Shown here: piece after piece, positions 1 to 7,244 of the stretch
Layout: each line of letters opens with the position of its first letter
Position numbering within the stretch: the stretch's first letter is position 1
DNA from: Thermoplasmatales archaeon SW_10_69_26
GTDB taxonomy: Archaea > Thermoplasmatota > SW-10-69-26
Assembly (NCBI GenBank): GCA_003009755.1
Contig: PXUB01000007.1
Span: 46,941 to 60,427 of the forward strand
DNA length: 13,487 nucleotides
Reading direction: 5' to 3'
Position numbers and translations under genes: made by a program
The notes under the pieces: model-generated
Told to the model about the DNA's origin: nothing
The model's input: only the letters and a program-made list of their open reading frames with translations
The model's database searches: none

Positions 1-7
1 ACCTCGA

Positions 8-24
8 AATGCCCTCCGGGCATT
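8..24. repeat. Short perfect hairpin
   Basis: AATGCCC and GGGCATT form a perfect 7-bp inverted repeat around a 3-base TCC loop. A second, looser pairing (CTCGGC at 32-37 with GCCGAG at 59-64) follows. No gene was recognised in 1-171, so these may be the 3' end of a transcript coming from the left or a terminator-like structure for the minus-strand microprotein at 172-270. No tRNA or rRNA signature was seen on either strand. Confidence 0.35.
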
Positions 25-171
25 CCTTCGTCTCGGCTCCGCGCTTTCACCGCCTGAGGCCGAGCGAGAGCTTAACCCAAGCACAGCCGGCAGTCTAGGC
101 GTTTCATGTCTCGTCCTCCCAACAGCACCCTGGGAAGGCCGAGTCGACGGATAGGCCTTTCCCCGGGGGGC

Positions 172-270
172 TCAGCGTTCCTCCTCGTGCCACCACTCGT
201 CGACGAGGCCGCCCAGCGCCCCCAACAGGACACCGGCCCAGAACCACTCGTCGTCCGTGTCATCGCTCAC
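172..270 (-). CDS. 32-residue acidic single-pass membrane microprotein
   Basis: Starting at GTG, the frame reads an acidic N-terminus (SDDTDDEW), a hydrophobic run (FWAGVLLGALGGLV, about residues 9-22) and a charged tail (DEWWHEEER). That is the profile of a one-helix archaeal membrane microprotein. An in-frame TAG lies three codons upstream, so GTG is the only reasonable start; no good Shine-Dalgarno is visible, which suits a leaderless transcript. It is divergent from the lipoprotein gene at 396. Function is unknown. The call rests on composition and the acidic-hydrophobic-acidic layout, so a chance frame remains possible. Confidence 0.45.
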   Translation of the reverse strand: MSDDTDDEWFWAGVLLGALGGLVDEWWHEEER

Positions 271-331
271 GGATCCCTAGCCCTCGACCCGCCTCATGAA
301 ACGGTCCGCGAACGGTTGCGGGTGGCCTCGA

Positions 332-346
332 TCGGTGCGTTACCGA
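332..346. repeat. TCGGT-n5-ACCGA palindrome upstream of lipoprotein gene
   Basis: A 5-bp inverted repeat with 5-base spacer lies about 20 bases before the TATA-like box of the gene at 396, between divergent genes. A related sequence, CGGT-n3-ACCG, occurs at 8575-8589. It could be a regulator site, but the arms are short. Confidence 0.25.
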
Positions 347-366
347 CGGGCTGGGGAGAAGAACGG

Positions 367-373
367 TTTTCTA
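367..373 (+). promoter_or_regulatory. TATA-like box for lipoprotein gene
   Basis: TTTTCTA, preceded by the purine-rich GAAGAACGG that could serve as a BRE, is centred about 26 bases before the ATG at 396. With normal archaeal spacing, transcription would begin at or next to the start codon, giving a leaderless mRNA. Confidence 0.5.
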
Positions 374-395
374 CGAGCAACCCGACTCCCGTGCC

Positions 396-1415
396 ATGTT
401 GCGACGGGCAGGCGTGGTGTTGCTGGCGTTCGCCTTGGTCACGGCCGGCTGCGTCGGGACGCAGGCTCCCGAGGACGATAGCGAGGCCAGCGAGGAGGAA
501 CTGACCGCACAGAACGCCTCCCCGACGGCCCCACCAGCCGAGGGCGAGCGCGGGCTCGACGAACCGCCGACGCTTCGCCAGGGTGAATGGTGGACCGTCG
601 AGCTGCGAAGCGACGCCTTCAACGTGGAATCCGAGGCCACGATCGTCAACGCCGGCATGAAGGACGGCCGCTACATGATCGGCATGCCCGCCGACGACTA
701 CGCCGTGGAAGCCCTCATCCTGCACCTGCCGAGCATCGGTCCCGTCCAGCCGGACACGCTCGGCTACGAGAGCCACGACGTGCCCTTCGCGCCGGCCTCG
801 TTCCCGCTGCAAGAGGGCGAGACCTGGTCCACGGAGTGGTACACGGGCGAGCTCGAGGGCGAGGTCACCCAGGCCAACCCTGCGGAGGGGACGGCCGAGG
901 CCGAGCTCACCGGGGCCGAGAACGTCAACGTCACCTACGAGGCCGGGCTCGGCATCCCCACGTCGGTCGAGATCGACGGCTACGGCTCCTACGAGGTGAC
1001 CGACCACGGCTACGGCTTCGAGGGCGACGTCAAGGTGCCCTGGGAGCACGACATCGTGTTCCTCAACGGGCGCGTGGGCCCAGCCGCCGACACGAGCCTG
1101 CAGCCGGCGCCGCCCGTCGAGCAGATCCCCGTCGAGGGTGACTACGACGAGGCCGCGATCGCGCTGTTGATGGGCAACCTCGTCGTCGAGGGCCCGCCGG
1201 GCGTCTATCGCGTGTCCGCGGATGCGCCAAATGGCAACACCTACGAGGACACGTTCGTCGCGGAACCGACCGGCCCCCAGCTCAAGATCGTGCCCAGCGC
1301 CGTGCCCGACCCGGTCGGGACCTGGGACGCCGAGTACGAGGCCGGCGGGGCCGGCGTCGCCGCGATCGAGGGCATGGCCTACGAGGTCATCGAGCGCTCG
1401 CTCGGCGATGGATAG
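396..1415 (+). CDS. Secreted lipoprotein, unknown function
   Basis: The 339-residue product opens with a basic MLRR, a hydrophobic stretch and a lipobox (TAGC) whose Cys19 would carry the lipid anchor. An acidic, Ala/Pro-rich linker follows (about 20-58), then a soluble region rich in Tyr, Trp, Gly and acidic residues with a probable beta-sandwich character. The C-terminus (about 240-330) reads like a second small beta domain, with phrases such as GPPGVYRV and VGTWDAEYEA. I do not recognise the family. Expected location is the outer face of the membrane. A small hairpin (GGCCC-GCGA-GGGCC, 1415-1428) overlaps the stop codon. The start is supported by the TATA-like box and the signal sequence. 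It is the first of three exported proteins in a row on this strand. Confidence 0.85.
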   Translation: MLRRAGVVLLAFALVTAGCVGTQAPEDDSEASEEELTAQNASPTAPPAEGERGLDEPPTLRQGEWWTVELRSDAFNVESEATIVNAGMKDGRYMIGMPADDYAVEALILHLPSIGPVQPDTLGYESHDVPFAPASFPLQEGETWSTEWYTGELEGEVTQANPAEGTAEAELTGAENVNVTYEAGLGIPTSVEIDGYGSYEVTDHGYGFEGDVKVPWEHDIVFLNGRVGPAADTSLQPAPPVEQIPVEGDYDEAAIALLMGNLVVEGPPGVYRVSADAPNGNTYEDTFVAEPTGPQLKIVPSAVPDPVGTWDAEYEAGGAGVAAIEGMAYEVIERSLGDG

Positions 1416-1464
1416 GCCCGCGAGGGCCGCCGGAGGGATCGCCTTCGAAGATCGCTGAAGACCC

Positions 1465-1471
1465 CTTATCT
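1465..1471 (+). promoter_or_regulatory. TATA-like box for DUF4382 lipoprotein gene
   Basis: CTTATCT in an otherwise GC-rich gap is centred about 33 bases before the ATG at 1501, predicting a leader of only about 7 bases. It separates this gene transcriptionally from the lipoprotein upstream. Confidence 0.45.
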
Positions 1472-1500
1472 GCCCGGCGGCCGCATGGTTGGGATAGACC

Positions 1501-2604
1501 ATGAGCCCGAACCTGCGACACCGGAGTTGGAGCCTGATCGCGAGCCTGCTGCTCGTCACGGCCGGCCTGGCCGGCTGCGTGCAGGAGGCCGAAGCCTCGA
1601 CCGGCGAAGTCTACGTCAAGGACGACGTCACCGACGAAGCCGAGGCCGTCCACGTCGAGTTCACGAAGGCCGAGATCCTGCCGGCCGACAGCAACGAGTG
1701 GGTGACGGTGTACGAGGGCGACAAGGAGATCGAGCTGTTGTCGCTGTCGGACGCCGACGCCCGCGAACAGCTGGCGGACTTCGAGATCGAGCCCGGCGAG
1801 TACGACCGCCTGCGTATCCACGTCGCCAACGTGACCGTCGACCACGAGAACGGCACCTCGGAGGAGCTCGTCGTCCACGGCAACATGGTGACCGTGGCCG
1901 AAGACATCAGCTACGAGCCCGGCGAGGACGTCAGCGTGCTGCTGGACTTCGACCTCGACGAATCAATCAACACGACCCGCGGCGAGTACACGCCCGTCGT
2001 GGGCGACCTGCAGCGCTCGGACGTCGATCAGGACGAGGACGGCGAGGCCGACCTCGACGACACCGACGACGACGGTGACGACACGCCCGACCACGTCGAC
2101 GACGACCGCGACGGCGACGGCCAACCCGATCTCCCCGCTCAGGCTCAAAGCTACGACAAGCGCGGCCTGAAGGGCGTCTGCACCGCCTGGGAGAACAACG
2201 ACCAGGGCCGCGAGAACGGCACCGTGGAGGAGAACGCGACGGCCTTCCAGTGGTTGCAGAACCGCTCGGCCGAGGCCGGCCAGAGCGTGGACGTCTACTG
2301 CGAGGAGACCACCTCCCAGGGCGCCCCCGACGAGATCGGGATCACGAAGGACGAGCTCCCCGAGCGCGCCCAGCAGGCCCTCGGCGACCGCCACCTGGGC
2401 CCGCCGGAGGACCGTCGCGGCCACGGTGACGATCGCTCGCAGGACCGCGGCGACGGCGACCGCGAGGCCGACCGCGGCGGCGACCGCGACCGGCGCGATG
2501 GCAACCAGACCCGCAGCGACGAGCAGGAGGACCGACAGCAGAGCGAGGACGAGCAGCGAAGCGACGAGCAGGAGACCAACCGCAGCGCCGAGCAGCAACC
2601 CTAG
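1501..2604 (+). CDS. DUF4382-type lipoprotein with Asp-rich repeats and charged low-complexity tail
   Basis: The 367-residue product has a signal sequence ending in a lipobox (LAGC, Cys26). Residues about 35-170 match the DUF4382 pattern: GEVYVKDD, then AEAVHVEFTKAEI, a W-containing strand, an ELLSL turn, and LADFEIEPGEYDRLRIHV. Residues about 173-211 form DxDxDG-type repeats (DVDQDEDGEADL, DRDGDGQPDL) resembling thrombospondin type-3 calcium sites. A 220-295 segment has two cysteines (227, 267) that could pair outside the cell. From about residue 301 the protein is almost only Asp, Glu, Arg, Gln, Gly and Ser. Several N-glycosylation sequons (NVT, NGT, NTT) are present. Role is inferred to be a surface-anchored ion-binding or adhesion protein; DUF4382 has no settled function. 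Confidence 0.85.
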   Translation: MSPNLRHRSWSLIASLLLVTAGLAGCVQEAEASTGEVYVKDDVTDEAEAVHVEFTKAEILPADSNEWVTVYEGDKEIELLSLSDADAREQLADFEIEPGEYDRLRIHVANVTVDHENGTSEELVVHGNMVTVAEDISYEPGEDVSVLLDFDLDESINTTRGEYTPVVGDLQRSDVDQDEDGEADLDDTDDDGDDTPDHVDDDRDGDGQPDLPAQAQSYDKRGLKGVCTAWENNDQGRENGTVEENATAFQWLQNRSAEAGQSVDVYCEETTSQGAPDEIGITKDELPERAQQALGDRHLGPPEDRRGHGDDRSQDRGDGDREADRGGDRDRRDGNQTRSDEQEDRQQSEDEQRSDEQETNRSAEQQP

Positions 2605-2627
2605 GCCGGATCGGTGAGCCCCGAGCA

Positions 2628-2655
2628 GGCCCGCCGGCGAGATCGTCGGCGGGCC
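2628..2655 (+). terminator. Strong GC hairpin after the DUF4382 gene
   Basis: Arms GGCCCGCCGGCG and CGTCGGCGGGCC pair at 11 of 12 positions around the 4-base loop AGAT, 24 bases past the stop codon, and are followed by the pyrimidine run CTCCCCC. It is a good stem-loop, but archaeal termination relies mostly on U-tracts, so it may instead protect the 3' end or process the transcript. Confidence 0.45.
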
Positions 2656-2729
2656 CTCCCCCACCGCCCACGAAGCACAAGACCCACACGCCGCGACCGC
2701 ATCCCCCCGCCGACGCTCCCCTCACGATC

Positions 2730-3791
2730 ATGCCCTCCCCCACCCGACCTTCGCCCGCCCTCGCCCTCGTCCTGGCCCTCACCGTGGCCTTCGCACCAGC
2801 CCTGGTGCCCAGCTTGGCCACGTCCGCGCTGGCTCAGGAATCGGGCCCCGCCAACGGCGGCCCCGACAACGGCAGCCAGCGCGACGCCAACCGTTCCCAG
2901 GACCCCAACGGCAGCGACGACGGCGACCGCTCGGCCTCCGAGAGGCGCGGGACCGACGACGGCCAAGGCCACCGGTCCGACCGGGGCGCCGACGACCGCG
3001 GTCCCGACCAGGCCGGTCCGCCGGTCGAGATCGAGGATCGACGCGGCGGCTTCGCCACGCGCGCCGAGCCCGGTTCGCCCCGCCCCGAGGTGGCCGTCGA
3101 CGCCGCCAACGCTTCCGCCAGCGTCCAACGCGGGGACGTCCGCCCGCTCGACGTGCACCTCGACGAGGTGCTGGCCTTCGAGGACGGCGACGGCGACGGT
3201 GCCTACGACATCGGCGAGCGCGTGCTCGACCGGCAGTCCCTCCCCGAGGCGCCCGCCGAGATCCTCGTCACGGCGAACGAGACGCGCACGGCCGTCTACG
3301 AGCTCGGCGAGGAAGCGAGCCTCGAGCTCGTGTTCGACGTCTCCGCCGCCCACGGCGACGAGGTCGGCGCCAAGTTCGACGTCGAGGTTCACAACTACAC
3401 CTTCGCCGACGGCGAGGACGTCCACACCGCGCTCGGCAGCCGCATCCAGGTCGACGGCGGCCTCGAGCGCGTCGAACGCCAGGGACGCCCGGCCGTCGTC
3501 GGCGAGGCCGGCGACGACGTGGCCTACCTGTCCTGGGTTCAGAACGCGACCGTGGACGGTACCGACCACCGCGTCGGCTCCAGCGTCCTCGTCGACGCCG
3601 AGGAGCGCGACTCGGCCGTCGTCTACTGGGCCTACCCGCAAGGCGAGGAGATCGTGCACGATCCCGAGCTGGGCGTGAGGGACGCGGTCCGCGAGTTGGC
3701 CGGCAACCCGGGGTCCTTCGCCTTCGGCCTCGCGGTGACCACCACGATCCTGTTCGGCGGGTACGCGGTGCGGGCGAGGTGGAACCGGTGA
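2730..3791 (+). CDS. Secreted acidic protein with C-terminal membrane anchor
   Basis: The 353-residue protein has a Sec signal peptide (hydrophobic about 10-34, likely cleavage after ALA at 35). A disordered Gly/Asn/Asp/Ser linker runs to about 105, followed by a folded acidic domain containing EDGDGDGAYDIGERVL, an EF-hand- or dockerin-like acidic turn. Later segments (VFDVSAAHGDEVGAKFDVEV, YLSWVQNATV, VVYWAYPQG) look like beta strands. A single transmembrane helix (about 328-347) and the short basic tail RARWNR end the protein, so it would be anchored with the bulk outside. I do not recognise the family. Its 3' end overlaps the next gene by 13 bases, indicating co-transcription with the DUF7521-like gene and perhaps the regulator after it. 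Confidence 0.8.
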   Translation: MPSPTRPSPALALVLALTVAFAPALVPSLATSALAQESGPANGGPDNGSQRDANRSQDPNGSDDGDRSASERRGTDDGQGHRSDRGADDRGPDQAGPPVEIEDRRGGFATRAEPGSPRPEVAVDAANASASVQRGDVRPLDVHLDEVLAFEDGDGDGAYDIGERVLDRQSLPEAPAEILVTANETRTAVYELGEEASLELVFDVSAAHGDEVGAKFDVEVHNYTFADGEDVHTALGSRIQVDGGLERVERQGRPAVVGEAGDDVAYLSWVQNATVDGTDHRVGSSVLVDAEERDSAVVYWAYPQGEEIVHDPELGVRDAVRELAGNPGSFAFGLAVTTTILFGGYAVRARWNR

Positions 3792-4051
3792 GCCTCGTGC
3801 TCAACCTCGCCGTCGCCGCCTTCGCGTTGACCGCGATCGCCATGACCGGGCTCGCCGGGGTCGGCTGGCGCCGCTCCGGCCAGGCCCGCATGGGTGGCCT
3901 GACCGCCGGGTTCGGGCTCTTCGCCGTCGCGGGCTTGGTCACCGCGTGGTGGCTGTTCGCCCGCGAGGATCTGGAAACGCTGTTGACCGTGCACACCGCC
4001 GTCACCGCCGCCGGCCTGCTGACGATCTACCTGGCCGCCGTGAAACGTTGA
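3779..4051 (+). CDS. DUF7521-like small membrane protein
   Basis: Starting at a GTG inside the previous gene, the 90-residue product has three hydrophobic helices (about 4-24, 37-58 and 66-86). The helix 1-2 link contains a small basic motif (GWRRSGQARMG) and helix 2 contains GLTAGFGLFAVAGL. This matches the layout of haloarchaeal DUF7521 proteins, whose genes commonly sit beside winged-helix regulators, as here. The 13-base overlap suggests translational coupling. Function is unknown; a membrane partner or signal-relay component for the neighbouring exported protein or regulator is inference. The family call comes from pattern recall. Confidence 0.7.
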   Translation: MEPVSLVLNLAVAAFALTAIAMTGLAGVGWRRSGQARMGGLTAGFGLFAVAGLVTAWWLFAREDLETLLTVHTAVTAAGLLTIYLAAVKR

Positions 4052-4184
4052 CCTCTCGCCGGCCGGAGACCACCGAGGAGAGATCCAAGCGTGGAACCGA
4101 AGCGGTCAAGCGGGAGAGCGCCGTCGCTGGCCTCGCGATCCCGGCCGCAGGCGCCCGCTTGAGGCCAACGCGCCGTGAACCGCC

Positions 4185-4823
4185 ATGTCCACCGCCGATG
4201 CATCGACGACGGTCCGCTCCTCTCGCCCGTCGGCCGCAGCCGAGGGCCCGCGCCTCATCGAGCTCGCGATCCTGGCGATGGCTGCCGGCGACGATGCCAC
4301 GACGCGTCGCCGCGTGTACGAGTGCGTCAACGAGCACCCCGGGCTGCACCAGCGGGAGATCGCCCGCCAGCTCGACCTCGACGCCAGCCACGCCGAGTAC
4401 CACCTCTACCACCTGGCGAAGGCCGGCATCCTGCGCACCGAGGAAACCGACGGCTACAAGCGCTACTTCGTCGCGCTGGACCCCAACGAGGCGGTGCCCG
4501 AGGGCGCCGTCCAGCCCGAGGATCGCCCGTGGCTGGGCCTGTTCCGTCAAAAGCGCCCGCTGGAGATCGTGGCCCACCTGTTGCAGGAGGGCCCCAGCCA
4601 GATGGGCCCGATCGCCGACAGCATGGACATCGCGAAGAGCACGTTGAGCTACCACGTCGACAAGCTCGAAGACGAGGACGTCGTCGAGCGCGTGCGGGAC
4701 GGCAACCAGCGCTACCTGCAGCTCACCGATCGCGAGCGCACGATCCGCCTGCTCGTCCAGCACGAGCCGCCCGACGATCTCGTCGCCGGGTTCCAGGACC
4801 TGTGGGAGGACGTCGGGTTCTGA
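4185..4823 (+). CDS. Tandem winged-helix transcriptional regulator
   Basis: The 212-residue protein holds two winged-helix domains. The first (about 41-97) has VNEHPGLHQREIARQLDLD leading into a recognition helix (ASHAEYHLYHLAKAGIL) and a wing (TDGYKRYF). The second (about 123-182) has LLQEGPSQMGPIADSMDI, the recognition helix KSTLSYHVDKLEDEDVV and the wing RDGNQRYLQL. Both follow the ArsR/MarR-like pattern usual in euryarchaeal regulators with doubled domains. No cysteine cluster or ligand pocket is obvious, so the signal is unknown. It lies 133 bases after the DUF7521-like gene on the same strand and is the obvious candidate for controlling the envelope cluster. The start ATG at 4185 leaves a short disordered N-terminus; no clear TATA box was found. 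Confidence 0.85.
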   Translation: MSTADASTTVRSSRPSAAAEGPRLIELAILAMAAGDDATTRRRVYECVNEHPGLHQREIARQLDLDASHAEYHLYHLAKAGILRTEETDGYKRYFVALDPNEAVPEGAVQPEDRPWLGLFRQKRPLEIVAHLLQEGPSQMGPIADSMDIAKSTLSYHVDKLEDEDVVERVRDGNQRYLQLTDRERTIRLLVQHEPPDDLVAGFQDLWEDVGF

Positions 4824-4836
4824 CGGGCGAGAGGGA

Positions 4837-5001
4837 TCAGGCGTCGTCGGCCTCGTTCTCGTCGTCCTCTCGGTGCTCCCGCAGGATGCGCTTGGCCCTC
4901 CGCCGCATCTCTGGATCAGCCGTCGTGGTGAGACGGCCGGGTCGGAGGAAGCCCTCGGGGAGCTTCCGGCGGCCCTCGTCGTCCGACTCCGTCATCGCCA
5001 T
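4837..5001 (-). CDS. 54-residue charged protein of unknown function
   Basis: The frame opens MAMTESDDEG, continues with a Pro/Gly-rich middle (KLPEGFLRPGRL) and a basic helix (PEMRRRAKRILREHRE), and ends in an acidic tail. A GGAGGG Shine-Dalgarno-like sequence lies about 9 bases before the ATG, and the gene starts 20 bases after the stop of the membrane-protein gene, so the two probably share a transcript. TTATAG just upstream coincides with that gene's last codons and stop, and could also act as a TATA box. The basic helix flanked by acidic tails suggests a small nucleic-acid or protein binder, but no family is recognised. Confidence 0.6.
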   Translation of the reverse strand: MAMTESDDEGRRKLPEGFLRPGRLTTTADPEMRRRAKRILREHREDDENEADDA

Positions 5002-5021
5002 CACTATTGCCCTCCCTGGAC

Positions 5022-5555
5022 CTATAAGGTTGTCGCCGCGACGAGGAAGAAGCCGAGCCCGGCGACCAGAACGAGCAACGAGGCCCGGAACCGTCGAGCT
5101 GTGCGTTCCAGCAGTTCTTCCTCTCTGGCGGCCGAGATTCGGTACGTCCGGACCAGCTCCGCCTTGAGCTCGTCCCCGGTGACGTCGAAATCGAGAGCTC
5201 CCGCGAGCGTTTCGGCGTCGACGCCCCCGGCCGTCCCCCGTTTCAGGTAGGCCGAAACCCCGATCACGGTCGAGGCGACCATCGAGGCGAAGCCTGCGAT
5301 CATGGGGAGACGGACGAGCGGCGACCCTCCCAACGACTCAGCCTCTTGGAAGAGAGAAACGATCGGTACGAACAGCCCCAGCATCAGGACGTTGAACCGG
5401 ACGATGCCCTGGATCCGGTCGTCCATCTCCGAGATCGCCTCGGAGAGAGCATCGACCCTGTGCTTCGCCTCTTCGTAGAGGAGCTGCACCGCATCCTCTG
5501 TCGGTCGGTGTCCTCCTTGACCCACGTCGTCTCTTGTCGCCGCTGTTCCCTTCAT
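5022..5555 (-). CDS. Three-helix membrane protein with coiled-coil N-terminus
   Basis: From the ATG at 5555 the product has 177 residues. A cytosolic helical segment (about 20-50, LLYEEAKHRVDALSEAISEM) precedes transmembrane helices at about 52-69 and 82-104. A 50-residue charged loop follows (AYLKRGTAGGVDAETLAGAL, then helical EELLERTARRF), and a third helix at about 157-176 ends the protein. The frame stays open upstream to 5741, but that part is low-complexity Arg/Gly and overlaps the DinB-like gene, so the later ATG is preferred. The layout resembles uncharacterised haloarchaeal membrane proteins and, more distantly, small effector-type membrane domains near defence enzymes. That resemblance is weak and no partner enzyme is visible. 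Confidence 0.65.
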   Translation of the reverse strand: MKGTAATRDDVGQGGHRPTEDAVQLLYEEAKHRVDALSEAISEMDDRIQGIVRFNVLMLGLFVPIVSLFQEAESLGGSPLVRLPMIAGFASMVASTVIGVSAYLKRGTAGGVDAETLAGALDFDVTGDELKAELVRTYRISAAREEELLERTARRFRASLLVLVAGLGFFLVAATTL

Positions 5556-5617
5556 CTTTCTCCGGGGACGACGCTGACCTCGGCGGCTGTACGCGGCCAA
5601 CCCGCCCTCTGACCTGG

Positions 5618-6116
5618 TCAGGGGTGGGCCGCCGGCTCGGCCTCGTCGGTCGTCAGCTCTGTCCCGTACCGGGGCCAGTCGACCGGCGGGGGTTCCACGC
5701 TCTGCGACCAGAGGATCGAGAGCAGCTCGCCGCGGTGCCACTGTTCGTGGGTGAAGATCGTGAACAGCGCCTCCTCGGGCGTGAGGGCCTCGCGTTCGAA
5801 GCCCTCGATCTCGACATCGAGGTGGCGAAGCCGCTGCATCTCCTCAGGATCGAGGTCGTCGACGACCTCGTGCGTGTAGGCGCGGACCGCCTGGAGGTGG
5901 TCGATCACGGGCTCGGTCCAGCGGTCCTTCGAGGGGCGATCCCACGCGAAGCTCTCCCCGGCGATCAACCGCGCCCAGCTCTTCTCGACGTTGCCGACGT
6001 GCGTCGGCGGCCAGCGGGGTGTAGAACGAGCACTTGTAGTCGCGCGTCAACAGCTCTGGGTCCATCGAGCGCAGCTCGGGGAACCACCGATCGTTGAGCT
6101 GATCCGAGAAGACCAA
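5618..6116 (-). pseudogene. DinB-family protein, frameshifted
   Basis: Two minus-strand frames make one DinB-like four-helix-bundle protein of about 165 residues, the usual family length. The N-terminal part (6116 to about 6003: VFSDQLNDRWFPELRSM, then SFYTPLAAD) continues in the other frame as HVGNVEKSWARLIAGES from 6001. That second frame carries the conserved late motif THEQWHRGELL. DinB proteins bind a metal with three histidines. Here the first (HVGN) falls exactly at the break and the other two are in HEQWH. One extra base near 6002 would explain the shift; it could be a true mutation or a sequencing error. The start is uncertain: TTG at 6116 is the only candidate near the expected N-terminus, although the frame stays open further upstream. 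Family members act in thiol-dependent metalloenzyme or stress roles. Confidence 0.65.
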
Positions 6117-6204
6117 CAGCCGCTTGGCCGAGAGGGACAGGGCTCGGGAGGCGCGCTGGCGAGCATCGAGCTTCGCCCCCGAACCGACGGCGGCCGCCGG
6201 GCGC

Positions 6205-7116
6205 TCAGCGCCGGGCTCGGACGATCGCGACGTGGGGCGCCCCGACCCGGCTGTCGGCGTCGACGAGGCCCGCGCCGGCGAGCGCGTCGGTCAACCGCTC
6301 GTGGAGGTCGGCGGCCAGCTCGGCCTCGCCGGCCTCCCGCTTGCGCACGGTCGCCGCCAGCACCGCCGCCAGCCAGCTGGCCGTCAACCGGTCGCTCTCG
6401 CGGGCCGGAGGCAGCTGCACGGGCGAGCCCACGACGCCCTCGGCCAGAAGCTCGCCCAGGTCGGCGACCCCAGCGGCGGCCAGCGTCTCCCGGTAGCCGG
6501 ATCGTCGTCGCCAGGCGGTGACGTCGGGGAACCGGACCGTCCGGCGGGGGCGCTTGGCGGGTGGCCACTCGCCCCAGGGGCGGGTGACCTCGGCCGAGGC
6601 GAAGGAAAGCTGCCAGGCCTCGGGGTCGGGGCGGTGGAAGACGAGCGAACCGCCGAGCGAGGGCAAGCGGGCGTCGGCCAGGATCCGCCTGGGCGGGGTC
6701 ACGTTGCCGGCCGGCGCGATCGCGGGCCGCCGGTGCAGCAGGTCCCAGTGGTAGACGTTGAAGCGAGCGCGCGCCAGCGGCACGTCGCCCGCCACCGCCG
6801 GCAACGGGCCCGGGCGCCGGCGAGCCTGCAGCAGGCACACGCGGAGGTCGGGCGGGTCCGTGGACGTGTATGTGACGACCAGCAGGTCGGCCAGCTGGCT
6901 GCGTCGCTCGTCCGCAGGCAGCTCGTCGTGGGGCCTGAAGTCGACGAAGGCGCGCTGGCCGCGATGCGTCTCGGCGGCGAGGTCGCCGGCTTCCCCGATC
7001 GCGGGCAGGGCGGCCATCCAGGCCTCGAGCAGCTCGTCCTCGTGGAGGCCGGGCTCCCCGGCGGTGGCTTCGCTGAAGGCGTCGGCGAGGGGCTGACCCG
7101 GCGGTGTCTCGCTCAC
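6205..7116 (-). CDS. Uncharacterised protein with possible PD-(D/E)XK-like core
   Basis: The 303-residue product starts at GTG. Residues about 52-100 contain FVDFRPHDELPADERRSQ, then the hydrophobic strand LADLLVVTYT with Asp77, and a second strand, RVCLLQARRR. An acidic residue before one strand followed by Q-x-K/R on the next resembles the D-(E/Q)xK site of PD-(D/E)XK nuclease folds, here with Arg in place of Lys. A further stretch (FNVYHWDLLHRRP, 119-131) and PSLGGSLVF look conserved. No signal peptide or membrane helix is visible. It is divergent from the secreted protein at 7245 and lies upstream of the DinB-like gene on the same strand. Neither a family name nor activity can be assigned. 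Confidence 0.7.
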   Translation of the reverse strand: MSETPPGQPLADAFSEATAGEPGLHEDELLEAWMAALPAIGEAGDLAAETHRGQRAFVDFRPHDELPADERRSQLADLLVVTYTSTDPPDLRVCLLQARRRPGPLPAVAGDVPLARARFNVYHWDLLHRRPAIAPAGNVTPPRRILADARLPSLGGSLVFHRPDPEAWQLSFASAEVTRPWGEWPPAKRPRRTVRFPDVTAWRRRSGYRETLAAAGVADLGELLAEGVVGSPVQLPPARESDRLTASWLAAVLAATVRKREAGEAELAADLHERLTDALAGAGLVDADSRVGAPHVAIVRARR

Positions 7117-7244
7117 GGTGTGGCGCGCGGATGGGCGAGGGCCCTCATGCTTCCGGCGGCCGATGGATCGGTCGACGACGCTCCCACAGCTCGTTCAAGG
7201 GAGCTCACGCGAAGCCCTTTGCCGGCCCCCGGCGATCCCCGACC

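Noticed and set aside
1-105. Possible tRNA or structured RNA suggested by several hairpins
   Set aside because: No T-loop consensus, acceptor pairing or cloverleaf could be built on either strand.
294-1559. 421-codon open frame on the minus strand
   Set aside because: Antisense to the lipoprotein gene, which has a lipobox, promoter and normal composition; the minus product shows no motif.
2601-3659. 352-codon minus-strand and 354-codon plus-strand alternative frames
   Set aside because: Both are low-complexity shadows of the secreted anchored protein, which has a signal peptide and C-terminal helix.
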